Positions 10,973 through 21,581 of a stretch of DNA of 64,000 nt are shown here, piece by piece. The stretch lies in assembly GCF_003202695.1 (NCBI RefSeq), contig NZ_QGLL01000009.1, positions 1 through 64,000 of the forward strand, written 5' to 3'. Positions within the stretch are counted from its first letter, which is position 1. Each line of letters starts with the position of its first letter. A model generated the notes under the pieces. That model ran no database searches, was not told where the DNA came from, and saw only the letters and a list, made by a program, of their open reading frames with translations. The position numbers and the translations under genes were made by a program. The stretch comes from Bifidobacterium asteroides. Its GTDB lineage: Bacteria > Actinomycetota > Actinomycetes > Actinomycetales > Bifidobacteriaceae.

Positions 10973-11304
10973 GACAGCTCCTTGCCTGACTTCTTAGCGA
11001 AGCGGGTGCGCACGACCTTGACCTTGCCGTCACGCGCCTCCTCCTTGATGTTCACGCCGATGCGGGTCGGCTTCTTGGTCTCCGGGTCGATGACCATCAC
11101 ATTGGAGCGATGGATAGGCGCCTCGGTCGGGACGATGCCCGACTCCTGACCCTGCTGGGTTGCCCGCACATGCTTCTTGACGATCTGTATACCCTCGACG
11201 ATCAGACGGTCCTTGGGCAGAATCCGCAGGACCTTGCCCTCCTTGCCGCGATCCTTGCCGCGGATGACCTTGACCTGGTCGCCTGTCTTGATCTTGGCTA
11301 CCAC
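10969..11304 (-). CDS. rplX: 50S ribosomal protein L24
   Basis: A 111-residue early 50S assembly initiator. The KOW motif is at the N-terminus ([20 protein letters not shown]). It starts 1 nt after the rplN stop and overlaps rplE by 4 nt. Confidence 0.97.
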   Translation of the reverse strand: MVAKIKTGDQVKVIRGKDRGKEGKVLRILPKDRLIVEGIQIVKKHVRATQQGQESGIVPTEAPIHRSNVMVIDPETKKPTRIGVNIKEEARDGKVKVVRTRFAKKSGKELS

Positions 11305-11305
11305 T

Positions 11306-11674
11306 TCAGATCACCTCCGGTGCCAGGGACACGATCTTCATGAAGCGCTTGTCGCGCAGCTCACGACCAACCGGTCCGAAGATACGAGTGCCGCGGGGCT
11401 CACGACCGGTGCCGAGGATGACTGCCGCGTTCTCGTCGAACTTGATGTAGGAGCCATCGTGACGACGATGCTCCTTGACCGTACGGACGACGACCGCCTT
11501 GACGACCTCGCCCTTCTTGACCGACCCGCCGGGAATGGCATCCTTGACGGTGGCGACGATCACATCGCCAATGCCGGCATAGCGTCGCTTCGACCCGCCG
11601 AGCACGCGGATGGCCAGGATCTCCTTGGCACCCGTGTTGTCGGCGACCTGAAGCCGCGATTCCTGCTGAATCAT
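11306..11674 (-). CDS. rplN: 50S ribosomal protein L14
   Basis: A 122-residue protein at the subunit interface. It starts [19 protein letters not shown], with '[19 protein letters not shown]' and '[19 protein letters not shown]' as expected. An 80-nt gap separates it from rpsQ, the largest within this part of the operon. Confidence 0.98.
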   Translation of the reverse strand: MIQQESRLQVADNTGAKEILAIRVLGGSKRRYAGIGDVIVATVKDAIPGGSVKKGEVVKAVVVRTVKEHRRHDGSYIKFDENAAVILGTGREPRGTRIFGPVGRELRDKRFMKIVSLAPEVI

Positions 11675-11753
11675 TGATTCTCCTTAGCCGCGCTGGTTCT
11701 CCGCAGACACCCCACGCCAGGGCGGGATGAAATGCGGAGCCTGGCCGAACTTG

Positions 11754-12020
11754 TTACTTGGCGCGCTCGACGATGGAGTCGAGACGCCAGCGCTTGGTCT
11801 TGCTCAGAGGACGGGTCTCCATGATACTCACGAAGTCGCCCACATGGGCCTCGTTCTTCTCATCATGGGCCTTGACCTTGCGGTTGCTGCGGACGACCTT
11901 GCCGTACAGGGGATGGGTCGAACGCTGCTCCAGCTCTACGGTGATGGTCTTGTCCATCTTGTCGGACACGACATAGCCGCTGCGAACCTTGCGGAAGTTG
12001 CGCTCCTGCTTGTCAGCCAT
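11754..12020 (-). CDS. rpsQ: 30S ribosomal protein S17
   Basis: An 88-residue 16S-rRNA-binding protein with the S17 motifs [16 protein letters not shown], '[20 protein letters not shown]' and '[11 protein letters not shown]'. It starts 2 nt after the rpmC stop. Confidence 0.97.
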   Translation of the reverse strand: MADKQERNFRKVRSGYVVSDKMDKTITVELEQRSTHPLYGKVVRSNRKVKAHDEKNEAHVGDFVSIMETRPLSKTKRWRLDSIVERAK

Positions 12021-12022
12021 GC

Positions 12023-12286
12023 TTACTTCTCCTCAGCTTTGCTCTCGGCCTTTGCTTCGGCGGGCTCCTGGCTGATGCCCAGCTCGCGCTCGCGCAGGAC
12101 GGTGTACATCCTGGCAATGTCGTGCTTGACGGCCTTGAGGCGGGAGGTGTTCTCCAGCTGACCGGTGGCCGACTGGAAGCGCAGGTTGAACAGCTCTTCC
12201 TTGGACTTCTTCAGGAAATCCTCGATCTCCGCATTGGTCTTTTCATTCAGATTCTTGATGGAATACTCGGCTGTTCCGACTGACAT
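12023..12286 (-). CDS. rpmC: 50S ribosomal protein L29
   Basis: An 87-residue protein at the peptide tunnel exit. The core is helical: [20 protein letters not shown], then [16 protein letters not shown] charged Glu/Ala/Lys tail extends it past the typical 65 residues. The start codon overlaps the rplP stop by 1 nt. Confidence 0.97.
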   Translation of the reverse strand: MSVGTAEYSIKNLNEKTNAEIEDFLKKSKEELFNLRFQSATGQLENTSRLKAVKHDIARMYTVLRERELGISQEPAEAKAESKAEEK

Positions 12287-12705
12287 CAGATGTCACCGCC
12301 TTCACGTGCAATAATCCGGCACTTCATGGGAAGCTTGTCAGTAGCGCGGCGAAGGGCCTCACGGGCCACATCCTCGCTCACGCCGCCGATTTCGAAGAGC
12401 ACCCGGCCAGGACGGACATTGGCCACCCAGAACTCGGGCGCACCCTTGCCGGACCCCATTCGGGATCCCAGGGCATGCTTGGTCAGGGGGCGATCCGGGA
12501 AGACCGTGATCCAGACGCGGCCACCACGCTTGATGTACCGGGTCATAGCGATACGGGCCGCCTCGATCTGCCGGTTGGTCAGGTAGGCCGGAGCCAAGGC
12601 CTGGATGCCGTAGTCGCCGAAAGCGATCTGGTTGCCGCCCTTGGACATGCCCGAACGGCCTGGACGATGCTGCTTGCGGTATTTAGTCCTCTTTGGGATA
12701 AGCAC
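12286..12705 (-). CDS. rplP: 50S ribosomal protein L16
   Basis: A 139-residue protein close to the A-site tRNA. It starts [19 protein letters not shown] and contains '[19 protein letters not shown]' and '[20 protein letters not shown]', the L16 signature. It starts 3 nt after rpsC. Confidence 0.98.
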   Translation of the reverse strand: MLIPKRTKYRKQHRPGRSGMSKGGNQIAFGDYGIQALAPAYLTNRQIEAARIAMTRYIKRGGRVWITVFPDRPLTKHALGSRMGSGKGAPEFWVANVRPGRVLFEIGGVSEDVAREALRRATDKLPMKCRIIAREGGDI

Positions 12706-12708
12706 GGC

Positions 12709-13554
12709 TCACTCCTTTGCTTCGGTTGCGACGGGGGCCGAGGCGGTCTGCTCCTGAGCCGCCGCCGGCGGCACGGCCACACCGCTGTTCTGCTTGGCTG
12801 CATCCTGCTCGCGGCGGGTGCGTCCCTCGGAGGGACGGACGCCACGACGTGGACGACGATCGCCGCGCCGACCGGGACGGTTGTTCTGCTGAGCCTGCTG
12901 CTCCTCGAACTGACGCTCGGTCATATCGCCCTTGTAGATCCAGACCTTGACGCCGATGCGGCCGTAGGTGGTCCTGGCCTCAAAGAAGCCATAGTCGATC
13001 AGGGCGCGCAGAGTCTGCAGGGGCACACGGCCCTCGCGGTAGAACTCCGACCGGCTCATCTCGGCTCCGCCCAGACGGCCGGACAGCTTGATCCTGATGC
13101 CCTTGGCACCGGCCCGCATGGCGTCCTGCTGAGCCTTGCGCATAGCTCGGCGGAAGGTGACGCGGTTGGTCAGCTGCTCGGCAATGCCCTGAGCCACCAG
13201 CTGGGCATCGATGGAGGCGTTCTTGACCTCGAAGATGTTCAGCTGGACCTGCTTGCCGGTGATCTTCTCCAGCTTGGCGCGCACGCGCTCAGCCTCGGCT
13301 CCGCGACGACCGATGACAATGCCCGGCCGGGCGGTGTGGATGTCGACGCGCACACGGTCACGGGTCCGCTCGATGACGATCTTGGAGACGCCTGCGCGCT
13401 CCAGATCCTTGTTCATCTCCTTGCGGATCTTGTCGTCCTCAAGTACGAAGTCGCTATAGCGCTCCCCCGCCTTGTTGGAGTCGGAGTACCACTTGCTGCG
13501 GTGCTCCTCGGTGATGCCGAGTCGGTACCCAAACGGGTTGATCTTCTGCCCCAT
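12709..13554 (-). CDS. rpsC: 30S ribosomal protein S3
   Basis: A 281-residue protein of the mRNA entry channel. It starts [18 protein letters not shown]; the KH domain includes '[19 protein letters not shown]'. The S3 C-terminal domain follows ('[20 protein letters not shown]'). A 65-residue Arg/Gln/Ala-rich low-complexity tail is added, as usual in bifidobacteria and relatives. It shares 1 nt with rplV. Confidence 0.98.
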   Translation of the reverse strand: MGQKINPFGYRLGITEEHRSKWYSDSNKAGERYSDFVLEDDKIRKEMNKDLERAGVSKIVIERTRDRVRVDIHTARPGIVIGRRGAEAERVRAKLEKITGKQVQLNIFEVKNASIDAQLVAQGIAEQLTNRVTFRRAMRKAQQDAMRAGAKGIRIKLSGRLGGAEMSRSEFYREGRVPLQTLRALIDYGFFEARTTYGRIGVKVWIYKGDMTERQFEEQQAQQNNRPGRRGDRRPRRGVRPSEGRTRREQDAAKQNSGVAVPPAAAQEQTASAPVATEAKE

Positions 13555-13913
13555 TATCGGGCTCCTTCCTTGTCGGCCACCACGACGGTGATATGGCTGG
13601 TCCGCTTGTTGATGCGGGCCGCACGACCCTGGGCGCGGGCGCGGAACCGCTTCAGGGTGGTGCCCTCATCCACGTAGGTCTCCCGAACCACCAGCTCATG
13701 CTCGCGGAAGGGCTGGTTGGCCTTGTCCGCCTTGACACGCGCGTTGGCGATGGCGCTCTCCAGGCACTTGCGGACCGGAACGGCCGCGTCCTGGGGGGCG
13801 AATTTCAGAATAGTCACGGCCTCGGTCGCCTGCTTGCCTCGGATGAGGTCGACGACGCGGCGAGCCTTGCGAGGCGTCACGCGAACGTGACGTGCAATTG
13901 CCTTAGCTTCCAT
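13554..13913 (-). CDS. rplV: 50S ribosomal protein L22
   Basis: A 119-residue protein whose beta-hairpin lines the exit tunnel. N-terminal [20 protein letters not shown] and C-terminal '[20 protein letters not shown]' are diagnostic. It lies 21 nt downstream of rpsS. Confidence 0.98.
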   Translation of the reverse strand: MEAKAIARHVRVTPRKARRVVDLIRGKQATEAVTILKFAPQDAAVPVRKCLESAIANARVKADKANQPFREHELVVRETYVDEGTTLKRFRARAQGRAARINKRTSHITVVVADKEGAR

Positions 13914-13934
13914 GTGTCTCTACTCTCCCTCGCC

Positions 13935-14213
13935 TCAGCGGCGTGCTTTCTTGTCGTCCTTCACGTGACCCCTGAAGGTCCTGGTGGGGGCGAACTCGCC
14001 GAGCTTGTGGCCGACCATGGCCTCGGTGACGAAGACCGGGACATGCTTGCGACCATCGTGCACAGCAAACGTGTGCCCGATGAAGTCCGGGGTGATCATG
14101 GAACGACGGGACCAGGTCTTGATGACGTTCTTGGTGCCCTTCTCGTTCTGCTCGTCGACTTTCTTCTGCAAGTGGGCGTCGACGAATGGGCCCTTCTTGA
14201 TGCTACGAGTCAT
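13935..14213 (-). CDS. rpsS: 30S ribosomal protein S19
   Basis: A 92-residue 30S head protein. It starts [19 protein letters not shown] and contains '[20 protein letters not shown]' and '[15 protein letters not shown]'. It starts 15 nt after rplB. Confidence 0.98.
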   Translation of the reverse strand: MTRSIKKGPFVDAHLQKKVDEQNEKGTKNVIKTWSRRSMITPDFIGHTFAVHDGRKHVPVFVTEAMVGHKLGEFAPTRTFRGHVKDDKKARR

Positions 14214-14228
14214 CTTTCCGACACTCCC

Positions 14229-15059
14229 TTACTTGCGGTTCTTACCATTTGGACGACGACGCACAATCATCTTGTTGGAGGCCTTCTTGGGCCTGCGGGT
14301 GCGGACCTCGCCCTTGCCCCAGGGAGACACTGGCGGCTTGCCGCCGCGAGTGCGTCCGCCATGCGGGTGGTCGACCGGGTTCATGGATTCACCACGGGTG
14401 ATGGGTCTGCGTCCCATCCAGCGAGCACGTCCAGCCTTGCCTAGCTGGATGTTGGCGTGATCGTTGTTGCCGACCTCGCCCACCGTTGCACGGCAGCGGG
14501 AATCGACGTTGCGAATCTCACCGGAGGGCATACGCAGCTGGGCGTACGCCCCGTCCTTGGCCACCAGCTGGACGGCAGCACCGGCCGAGCGGGCGATCTT
14601 GGCGCCGCCCAGGGGCCGCAGCTCGATGGCGTGGACGATAGTGCCGGTGGGGATGTTGCGCAGAGGCAGGTTGTTGCCAGGCTTGATGTCGGCCTGAGGG
14701 CCGGTCTCTATGACATCACCCTGCTTGATGCCCTGCGGCGCAATGATGTAGCGCTTCTCGCCATCTGCAAAGTGCAGAAGGGCAATGCGGGCCGAGCGGT
14801 TGGGATCGTATTCGATCTCAGCCACCTTGGCGGGCACGCCGTCCTTGTCCCAGCGGCGGAAGTCGATGAGGCGGTACTGGCGCTTGTGCCCGCCGCCGCG
14901 GTGACGGCTGGTGACGCGACCATAGGAGTTGCGTCCGCCGGTCTTGCTCAGCTTGCGAACCAGCGACTTCTCGGGCTTGGAGCGCGTGATTTCGGCGAAG
15001 TCCGAAACCGAGGCGTTGCGACGGCCCGCGGTCGTCGGCTTGTATGTACGGATAGCCAT
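14229..15059 (-). CDS. rplB: 50S ribosomal protein L2
   Basis: A 276-residue core protein of the peptidyl-transferase region. It contains '[20 protein letters not shown]', '[17 protein letters not shown]' and the C-terminal '[19 protein letters not shown]', including the conserved His needed near the catalytic centre. Full family length. Confidence 0.98.
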   Translation of the reverse strand: MAIRTYKPTTAGRRNASVSDFAEITRSKPEKSLVRKLSKTGGRNSYGRVTSRHRGGGHKRQYRLIDFRRWDKDGVPAKVAEIEYDPNRSARIALLHFADGEKRYIIAPQGIKQGDVIETGPQADIKPGNNLPLRNIPTGTIVHAIELRPLGGAKIARSAGAAVQLVAKDGAYAQLRMPSGEIRNVDSRCRATVGEVGNNDHANIQLGKAGRARWMGRRPITRGESMNPVDHPHGGRTRGGKPPVSPWGKGEVRTRRPKKASNKMIVRRRPNGKNRK

Positions 15060-15094
15060 AATCTAGTTCTTCCTTAACTTTTCTCGGCTAGCCT

Positions 15095-15397
15095 TCAGTT
15101 GTTGGTACCGAAGACATCGATCGACTGGCCCTCGGCCACCTTGACGATGGCGCGCTTCTCGGCGTTGCGACGACCCCAGCCCGTACGGGTCCGGGTTCGC
15201 TTGCCTTGCCGATTCAGGGTGTTGACCGATGTGACCTTCACATTGAAGATCTGCTCGATGGCCTGCTTGATGGCGACCTTGTTGGCATCAGGGTCCACCA
15301 CGAATGTGTACTGGCCGCGATCCGAGTTGGCGTAGCTCTTCTCGGAGACGACCGGACGCAGAATGATGTCGTGCGCTGGCTTGTGAATAGCTGCCAT
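15095..15397 (-). CDS. rplW: 50S ribosomal protein L23
   Basis: A 100-residue exit-tunnel protein that docks trigger factor and SRP. I start it at [10 protein letters not shown] (15397). The frame is open upstream only as a shadow of rplD. Motifs are '[20 protein letters not shown]', '[12 protein letters not shown]' and '[13 protein letters not shown]'. Confidence 0.97.
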   Translation of the reverse strand: MAAIHKPAHDIILRPVVSEKSYANSDRGQYTFVVDPDANKVAIKQAIEQIFNVKVTSVNTLNRQGKRTRTRTGWGRRNAEKRAIVKVAEGQSIDVFGTNN

Positions 15398-15402
15398 GAA
15401 AT

Positions 15403-16077
15403 TCAGGCCTCCTTGACGGTCTCGGACTTGGCGCCGCCCTTGACGGCCAGGAAGGCATCGAAGCCATCCTTGCTGAAGACGACATCCTCGGCAGTGACCA
15501 CATCGTAGGTATTGAGCTGATCGGCGAAGAGAACGTGGACGGTGGGCAGGTTCCTCACGGAGAGCCACTCGTTGATGTTCTCACGGGACAGCACGACGGT
15601 GGTGAATCTGTTGTCGACCAGAGGCAGCAGGGCTGCCTTGGCGGCCTTGGTGGACGGGGTCTCGCCAATGCCGAAGTCGACCACGTGCACACGTCCGGCG
15701 TTGACCCGGTCGGACAGGACGTAGCGCAGGGCTGCAGCCTTCATCTTCTTGGGGGTGCGCTGGAAGTAGTCACGCGGCTGCGGACCGTGGACAATGGCGC
15801 CGCCGGTCCACTGGGGAGCGCGGATGGAGCCCTGACGAGCACGACCGGTGCCCTTCTGCTTCCAAGGCTTGCGGCCGCCGCCGGAGACGGTGGACCGGGT
15901 CTTGACCGAATGCGTGCCCTGGCGGGCTGCAGCCAGCTGGGCGACGACCACCTGGTGGATCAGCGGCACATGCGAGCGGACATCCTCCTCGGCGATGCCG
16001 AAGATCTGCTCGGGTGCATCCACGGTCCCGGTGTTCTTGCCCTGGGCGTCGGTGATGTTCAGAGTCAACTTAGCCAT
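15403..16077 (-). CDS. rplD: 50S ribosomal protein L4
   Basis: A 224-residue protein whose extended loop reaches the exit tunnel. Visible motifs are '[19 protein letters not shown]', '[19 protein letters not shown]' and 'VHGPQPRDY'. In enterobacteria L4 represses the S10 operon; that mechanism is not shown here. It starts 4 nt after rplC. Confidence 0.98.
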   Translation of the reverse strand: MAKLTLNITDAQGKNTGTVDAPEQIFGIAEEDVRSHVPLIHQVVVAQLAAARQGTHSVKTRSTVSGGGRKPWKQKGTGRARQGSIRAPQWTGGAIVHGPQPRDYFQRTPKKMKAAALRYVLSDRVNAGRVHVVDFGIGETPSTKAAKAALLPLVDNRFTTVVLSRENINEWLSVRNLPTVHVLFADQLNTYDVVTAEDVVFSKDGFDAFLAVKGGAKSETVKEA

Positions 16078-16081
16078 GGTT

Positions 16082-16735
16082 TCAGGCTCCCTTCACTGCC
16101 GAACGAACCAGGACGATGGCGCCGCGAGGCCCGGGCAGGGCACCCTTGATGGCGATGACGCCCTTCTCGGCATCTGCGGAGACGATGGTCAGATTCTGGA
16201 CGGTCGAAGTGTCGTGACCCATGCGGCCAGCCATCCGCTTGCCCTTGAGGATGCGGCTGGGCGTGGCGCAGGCGCCCACTGAACCGGGACGACGCTCGTT
16301 CTTGTGCGAGCCGTGGGTGCGGCGGTAGGACTTGAAGCCCCAGCGCTTGATGGTGCCAGCGAAGCCCTTGCCCTTGGTGGTGCCGGTCACGTCGACCTCG
16401 CTGCCCTCAGGCAGCAGGTCCAGGCCCAGCTCCTGGCCGGGCTGATAGCTGTCGGCATCGGCGGTGCGGACCTCGACCAGGTGACGACGCGGGGTCACTC
16501 CGGCCTTGGCGAAGTGCCCAGCCAGCGGCTTGGTCACCTTGGTGGGGTCGATCTGCCCGTAGCCGATCTGGATGGCCTGGTAGCCGTCCTTCTCCTGGTT
16601 CTTGACCGCGGTCACCACGTTGGTGGACACGTCCACCAAGGTCACCGGGACGAAGAAGCCGTTCTCGTCCCAGACCTGGGACATGCCCAGCTTGCGGCCC
16701 AGGAGAGCCTTGCGGTTCCTCTGCTCTTCAGCCAT
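16082..16735 (-). CDS. rplC: 50S ribosomal protein L3
   Basis: A 217-residue early 50S assembly protein. N-terminal [19 protein letters not shown] and central '[20 protein letters not shown]' with '[15 protein letters not shown]' are diagnostic. It starts 16 nt after rpsJ. Confidence 0.98.
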   Translation of the reverse strand: MAEEQRNRKALLGRKLGMSQVWDENGFFVPVTLVDVSTNVVTAVKNQEKDGYQAIQIGYGQIDPTKVTKPLAGHFAKAGVTPRRHLVEVRTADADSYQPGQELGLDLLPEGSEVDVTGTTKGKGFAGTIKRWGFKSYRRTHGSHKNERRPGSVGACATPSRILKGKRMAGRMGHDTSTVQNLTIVSADAEKGVIAIKGALPGPRGAIVLVRSAVKGA

Positions 16736-16751
16736 GCGGTTTCCTCCTCCC

Positions 16752-17060
16752 CTACAGCTTGATCTCGATATTGACGTCCGCCGGCAGATCGATATGCATC
16801 AGCGAATCCACAGCCTTGGGCGTGGGATCCACGATGTCAATCAGGCGCTTGTGGGTGCGCATCTCGAAGTGCTCGCGGGAGTCCTTGTACTTATGAGGAG
16901 AACGGATGACGACATACACGTTCTTCTCAGTCGGCAGCGGAACGGGGCCAACCACAGTTGCGCCCGCGTTCGTCACCGTCTCGACGATTTTCTTCGCCGA
17001 TTGGTCGATGACCTCATGGTCATAGGACTTTAGCCTGATGCGGATTTTCTGTCCCGCCAT
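16752..17060 (-). CDS. rpsJ: 30S ribosomal protein S10
   Basis: A 102-residue first gene of the S10-spc cluster. It starts [19 protein letters not shown] and carries '[20 protein letters not shown]' and '[20 protein letters not shown]'. Besides its 30S role, S10 (NusE) takes part in antitermination. The promoter should lie in 17061-17346. Confidence 0.98.
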   Translation of the reverse strand: MAGQKIRIRLKSYDHEVIDQSAKKIVETVTNAGATVVGPVPLPTEKNVYVVIRSPHKYKDSREHFEMRTHKRLIDIVDPTPKAVDSLMHIDLPADVNIEIKL

Positions 17061-17346
17061 TGCCGTCCGCCCTTTCTAGCGATCTATGAACTGATTACCC
17101 AGTCTGTTTCGAGGGCACGGAACGACGGCCACGAGGAGACATTTCTCCCGACAGGCCTCAGCCGGATCCATGCGCAGCCGTGGAGAATCCCGTGGGGATG
17201 GGACTCCTCGCTGCACCCGCTATTGTGATTGACAAAATGCGAGCCCAAAACAGGCAACTTTCTTATTAAAGCACGAGGGTTCCCCTAGAAGAATCCGGGC
17301 GTGTCGCGCCACTTCCAGGTAGACCCTCGGCGTAATTATGCCCCCT
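17061..17346. other. Intergenic region upstream of rpsJ
   Basis: No coding frame. It must hold the S10 promoter and leader, but I could not pick a decisive -35/-10 pair. A weak inverted repeat (CGAGGGT / ACCCTCG, about 44 nt apart) around 17270-17335 may mark the 3' end of adhE, which also reads leftwards into this region. Confidence 0.4.
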
Positions 17347-20130
17347 TCAGGCCCGCTGCGAGGCCTCCTGGACTACTTCCTCGCCCTGTCGGGAAACCCT
17401 CAACCGGCGGCCCTCCTCCTGGCTTACCCCATAGTAGGCGGCCACGGCAATGTCCTTCATGTCCTCAATCAGCGGAATGCGGGGGTTGGCGGGCGTGCAC
17501 TGGTCCTCATAGGCGCGCATGCCGATCTGATCCAAGGACTGCCAGTAGAGGTCCTCGTCCACTCCGGCAGCCTGGAAGGAGGAATCCATGCCCAGGCGTT
17601 CGTCCCTGTATGATTCCACGGCACTGGCCAGGAGCTCCACGCCCTCCTCGGGAGTAGCGGATTCGATGCCCAGCACATGGGCCATCTGCCTGTAGCGCTC
17701 CGGGGCCACATACTCGCTGTATTTGGGCCAGCTGGTCGGCTCGTCCGGGATCCGTCCATTATAGCGGATCACATAGGGCAGGAGGATGGAGTTGGCCCGC
17801 CCATGGGCCACATGGCAGAGGGCTCCGATGGTATGCGCCATGCCGTGGCACATGCCCAGGAAAGCCGACCCGAAGGCCATGCCGGCCATGGTTGCCGCAT
17901 TGTGCATCTTCTCCTGGGCGCGTACCTTGGCCTCGCCGCCGGCGGTGCCCACGGCAGGCTCCAGGTTGTCCCAGATCAGCTTGGCTGCGTGCAGGGCCAT
18001 GGCGTCGGTGTAGTCATTGGCATAGACCGAGACGAAGGCCTCCATGCAGTGCGTCAGGGCGTCAAAGCCCGAGTCGCAGGCCAGCCGCTTGGGCTGGGTA
18101 CGGGCCAGAACCGGGTCCACGATGGCCACGCTAGGGGTCAGGGCGTAGTCGGTGATGGGGTACTTGTATCCGGTCTTATGGTCGGTGATGACCGCGAATG
18201 GCGTGACCTCCGACCCCGTGCCCGATGAAGTGGGAATGCAGACCAGCCTGGCCTTGGTGCCCAGGGGCGGAATTTTGAAGGCCCGCTTGCGGATGTCGAA
18301 GAACTTCTCCCGAACATCGGCAAAGGAGATCTCCGGATGCTCATAGAGCAGCCACATGATCTTGGCTGCGTCCATGGGGCTGCCGCCGCCCACGGCAATG
18401 ATGGTGTCGGGGCCGAACTCATCACGCATCATGGCTGCGCCGCGCTCCACCGTCTCGACGCTGGGCTCCGGCTCTACGTAGTCGATGATGCGGAAGGTGA
18501 CCGGCTCAGGCCGAGACCGCAGCTGATCGATGACCTTGTCGACGATCCCCAGCTGCTCCATGACCTTGTCGCAGACGATGACGGCCCGGCGGATGCCGAA
18601 CATGTCGCGCAGGTAGCGGACGGAATCGGGCTCGAAGTAGGTTTTGGCCGGCACCTTGAACCACTGCATGTTATTGTTCCTCCGCGCGATCCGCTTGATG
18701 TTGATCAGATTGACCGCCTGGACGTTGCCCGAGACCGAATTGCCCCCGTAGGAGCCGCAGCCCAGGGTCAGAGAAGGGGCGATGGCATTGTAGATGTCGC
18801 CGATGCCGCCCAGGGAGCTGGGCTGATTCCAGATGATCCGGCAGGCGTGCATGCGCTGGCCATACTCGCGCACCAGCCTCTCATCATCGGTGTGGATGGC
18901 TGCCGTATGCCCGGCGCCGTAGCGCAGCATCTGCTCGCAGAGGGTGAAACCCTCTTCCTTGTTGCGAGCCTTGAGCACGGCCTGCACCGGAGCCAGCTTC
19001 TCCAAGGTCAGGGGTTCCATGGGGCCGACCTGGTCGCATTGGGCTGCCAGGATGGTCGCATCCTCAGGTATCTCGAAGCCGGCCTGACGGGCGATGAACT
19101 GGGGGGACTTGCCCGGAACCTCGGAGTTGAGCCTTGGAGCGGGAGCGTCGACACCGGCATGGGCCCGCACGCCGAACATGTACTCCTCCAGCCTGGCCTT
19201 CTCCTCAGGGTTGACGAAGTAAGCCTTGCGCCGCTTCATCTCCTCGATTACCCGGTCATGCACATCCTGATGGGCGATGATGGCCTGCTCCGTGGCGCAG
19301 ATCATGCCATAGTCGAAATGCTTGGACAGGATCAGGTCGTTGACGGCCCGAGGCACGTTGACTCTGCGGTCCACATATGCAGGGGCATTGCCGGCTCCTA
19401 CACCCAAGGCAGGCTTGCCCGAGGAGTAAGCGGCCTTGACCATGCCGGGACCGCCGGTGGCCAGTATGGTGGCCACGCCTGGGTGCTGCATCAGGGCGCC
19501 GGTGGCCTCCACTGAAGGGTGCTCGATCCACTGGATGCAATCCTGCGGAGCGCCTGCCTCGATGGCTGCGTCGCGGACAATACGGGCCGCCTCCACCGAG
19601 CAGCGCTGAGCATAGGGATGGAATCCGAAAACGATGGGACAGCGGGTCTTCAGAGCCAGGAGCGATTTGAAGATGGCAGTCGAGGTGGGGTTGGTCACCG
19701 GAGTCACGCCAGCCACGACTCCTACCGGCTCGGCTACCTCGATGATGCCATCCACGTCGTTCTCCCTGATGATGCCCACAGTGCGCTGCCTGGCCAGGTA
19801 GTTGGTTACGTGCTCGCAGGCGAAGATGTTCTTGGTAGCCTTGTCTTCCACCAGGCCGCGTCCGGTCTCCTCCACGGCCATCTGCGCCAGGGACAGGTGC
19901 TTGTTCAGGGCTGCGATCGAGGCCTTGGCCACGATCCGATCCACTTGGCCCTGGTCGAGCTTTTCAAAGGCGCGTAAAGCCGTCTGCGCTCGGACGACCA
20001 GGGCGTCCACCTCCATCCGGGCTAGTTCACCGCTGTCGGCCCGGCCGCCTCCCCTGCTAGCCTCCGACTCTTTCACTTGATATTGATGCTTCTGCTTCTG
20101 CGTTCCAGCCAAGATACTGGCCCTCCTCAT
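17347..20130 (-). CDS. adhE: Bifunctional acetaldehyde-CoA / alcohol dehydrogenase
   Basis: About 927 residues. It reduces acetyl-CoA to acetaldehyde and then ethanol, recycling NADH at the end of the bifid shunt. The N-terminal CoA-acylating aldehyde dehydrogenase domain (about 40-480) has the catalytic Cys in DYGMICATEQAII. The C-terminal iron-dependent alcohol dehydrogenase domain (about 490-900) has GGGSPMDAAKIMW, 'PTSSGTGSEVTPFAVI', and iron-site His in CHGMAHTIGALCH. I start it at MRRASIL (20130). An in-frame ATG at 20193 lies inside or beside the predicted promoter/Rex site and has no ribosome binding site; the Shine-Dalgarno at 20130 is also weak, so the start is uncertain. A Rex-like operator lies at 20202-20219. 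Confidence 0.95.
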   Translation of the reverse strand: MRRASILAGTQKQKHQYQVKESEASRGGGRADSGELARMEVDALVVRAQTALRAFEKLDQGQVDRIVAKASIAALNKHLSLAQMAVEETGRGLVEDKATKNIFACEHVTNYLARQRTVGIIRENDVDGIIEVAEPVGVVAGVTPVTNPTSTAIFKSLLALKTRCPIVFGFHPYAQRCSVEAARIVRDAAIEAGAPQDCIQWIEHPSVEATGALMQHPGVATILATGGPGMVKAAYSSGKPALGVGAGNAPAYVDRRVNVPRAVNDLILSKHFDYGMICATEQAIIAHQDVHDRVIEEMKRRKAYFVNPEEKARLEEYMFGVRAHAGVDAPAPRLNSEVPGKSPQFIARQAGFEIPEDATILAAQCDQVGPMEPLTLEKLAPVQAVLKARNKEEGFTLCEQMLRYGAGHTAAIHTDDERLVREYGQRMHACRIIWNQPSSLGGIGDIYNAIAPSLTLGCGSYGGNSVSGNVQAVNLINIKRIARRNNNMQWFKVPAKTYFEPDSVRYLRDMFGIRRAVIVCDKVMEQLGIVDKVIDQLRSRPEPVTFRIIDYVEPEPSVETVERGAAMMRDEFGPDTIIAVGGGSPMDAAKIMWLLYEHPEISFADVREKFFDIRKRAFKIPPLGTKARLVCIPTSSGTGSEVTPFAVITDHKTGYKYPITDYALTPSVAIVDPVLARTQPKRLACDSGFDALTHCMEAFVSVYANDYTDAMALHAAKLIWDNLEPAVGTAGGEAKVRAQEKMHNAATMAGMAFGSAFLGMCHGMAHTIGALCHVAHGRANSILLPYVIRYNGRIPDEPTSWPKYSEYVAPERYRQMAHVLGIESATPEEGVELLASAVESYRDERLGMDSSFQAAGVDEDLYWQSLDQIGMRAYEDQCTPANPRIPLIEDMKDIAVAAYYGVSQEEGRRLRVSRQGEEVVQEASQRA

Positions 20131-20201
20131 GTTCACCGGATTCCGATGAGGACCAGCAGACGGTCTCAGACCATGATGGTCCACAAAGGACATCCGTCAT
20201 A

Positions 20202-20219
20202 ACGTGACGAAAATCACAA
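20202..20219 (-). promoter_or_regulatory. Rex-like operator upstream of adhE
   Basis: The minus strand reads TTGTGA-N6-TCACGT, matching 10 of the 12 fixed bases of the Rex consensus TTGTGA-N6-TCACAA. A TATATT hexamer directly abuts it upstream, so bound repressor would cover the promoter. Rex senses NADH/NAD+ and adhE is a classical target. The regulator gene is not in the window. Confidence 0.6.
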
Positions 20220-20256
20220 TATAGACCGGAGGGGGAACCATTGAGCTCCAGGATGA

Positions 20257-20270
20257 GCGAACGTTCGCTT
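20257..20270. repeat. 14-bp perfect palindrome upstream of adhE
   Basis: AGCGAACGTTCGCT is fully self-complementary and lies about 130 bp upstream of the adhE start. It could be a second operator. No regulator family can be named from it. Confidence 0.3.
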
Positions 20271-20370
20271 GTCGCGTGTCGTGTGGGAATTCGTGGTTTT
20301 TCTGGTCATTTTGCGCACTCCAACGTGCGCTTTGCCGTTCGCTTCGGACGAGGGCGTCAAGACATGAAAA

Positions 20371-20400
20371 ATCCCCGAGGTCCATGAGAGCCTCGGGGAT
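20371..20400 (-). terminator. Rho-independent terminator of rplM-rpsI
   Basis: ATCCCCGAGG pairs with CCTCGGGGAT across a 10-nt loop, followed on the minus strand by TTTT. It lies 17 nt past the rpsI stop. Confidence 0.9.
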
Positions 20401-20416
20401 ATAGAAACTGCGAGCG

Positions 20417-20908
20417 TCAGCGCTTGGAGAACTGCGGGGCGCGACGGGCCTTGTGCAGACCGGCCTTCTTGCGCTCCACGACGCGGGCGTCACGGGTCAG
20501 GAATCCGGCCTTCTTCAAGGCGGGGCGGTTTGCGTCCCGGTCAATGGCGTTCAAGGCGCGTGCAACGCCCAGACGGACTGCACCGGCCTGGCCGGTCACG
20601 CCGCCGCCCTCGACGCGCACAACCACGTCGAACTTGTCCTCGAGCTTGAGCAGCACGATGGGCGAGTTGACCTCGCGCTGGTGTAGCTTGCTGGGGAAGT
20701 ACTCCTCCAGCGTGTGCCCGTTGATGCTCCACTTGCCAGAGCCCGGAATCAGACGAACGCGAGCGACTGCCTCCTTGCGGCGACCGGTGCCGTAGCCCGG
20801 CTCGATAGCGGAGGTGCCGGTGCCTGCACCGGCGTTGGTTTCGGAAGTGTAGGAAGCGCTGGTCTCCTCGGCATCAAGAACCGCGGAGCTGTTGTTGTTG
20901 TCAGCCAT
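20417..20908 (-). CDS. rpsI: 30S ribosomal protein S9
   Basis: A 163-residue S9. About 35 acidic/Ser-rich residues precede the conserved body ([19 protein letters not shown]). The C-terminal tail [14 protein letters not shown] reaches the P-site tRNA. It lies 20 nt downstream of rplM, the universal rplM-rpsI pair. Confidence 0.97.
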   Translation of the reverse strand: MADNNNSSAVLDAEETSASYTSETNAGAGTGTSAIEPGYGTGRRKEAVARVRLIPGSGKWSINGHTLEEYFPSKLHQREVNSPIVLLKLEDKFDVVVRVEGGGVTGQAGAVRLGVARALNAIDRDANRPALKKAGFLTRDARVVERKKAGLHKARRAPQFSKR

Positions 20909-20928
20909 GGTGATTATCTCCTCTGGTC

Positions 20929-21378
20929 CTACTTGGCCTGCTGGGCGACCTGATGGATCTTGTACTCAATGGGCTGCTGCGAGGTGTGAGGATGCTCCTC
21001 GCCTGCGAAGACCCGCAGCCTGGTCAGCTGGACCTTGGCCAGCTTGTTCTTGGGCAGCATGCCCTTGACCGCCGTCATGATGATGCGCTCGGGATTGTGC
21101 TCCATCAACTGTCCGTAGGAATCGCGACGCAGACCGCCAGGACGGCCTGAGTGGGTGTAGAGCACCTTGTCGTTCTTGTTGCCCGTCAGCACCATCTTGG
21201 ACGCGTTGATGACGATGACGTTGTTGCCGGAGTCGGCGTAGGGCGCATAGGTGGGCTTGTTCTTGCCGCGCAGCAGATCGGCCACCTGGGCTGCCAGACG
21301 CCCCAGCACCACACCGGAGGCGTCGACGATATACCAGTCATGTGTCAGATCGGCTGGTTTCGGGGTGAAAGTCTTCAC
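20929..21378 (-). CDS. rplM: 50S ribosomal protein L13
   Basis: A 149-residue early assembly protein. '[20 protein letters not shown]' and '[14 protein letters not shown]' are diagnostic. First gene of the rplM-rpsI operon. Confidence 0.97.
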   Translation of the reverse strand: MKTFTPKPADLTHDWYIVDASGVVLGRLAAQVADLLRGKNKPTYAPYADSGNNVIVINASKMVLTGNKNDKVLYTHSGRPGGLRRDSYGQLMEHNPERIIMTAVKGMLPKNKLAKVQLTRLRVFAGEEHPHTSQQPIEYKIHQVAQQAK

Positions 21379-21581
21379 GATTCAACCTTTTCCTTGCATT
21401 GTGTTTCGGGCTCTCCGCGCCGCATGCTGCCATGCTGGCGGAAAGCCGTGTATTCCGTGGGCTCCCTGAAAGTCCTAGACGGCGAGTGGGAAAAGCGCTT
21501 TGAGGACCCCTTAGGGAAACACAACAATCCATTATTGTAACGCCTGAGTGCTGTTCGTCAAAATTCGCGTCGGCCCCAGTC

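Noticed and set aside
12475-13677. 400-codon plus-strand frame opposite rplP, rpsC and rplV
   Set aside because: Antisense shadow of unmistakable ribosomal protein genes.
18337-19515. 392-codon plus-strand frame inside adhE
   Set aside because: Antisense shadow. adhE is fully conserved across the region.
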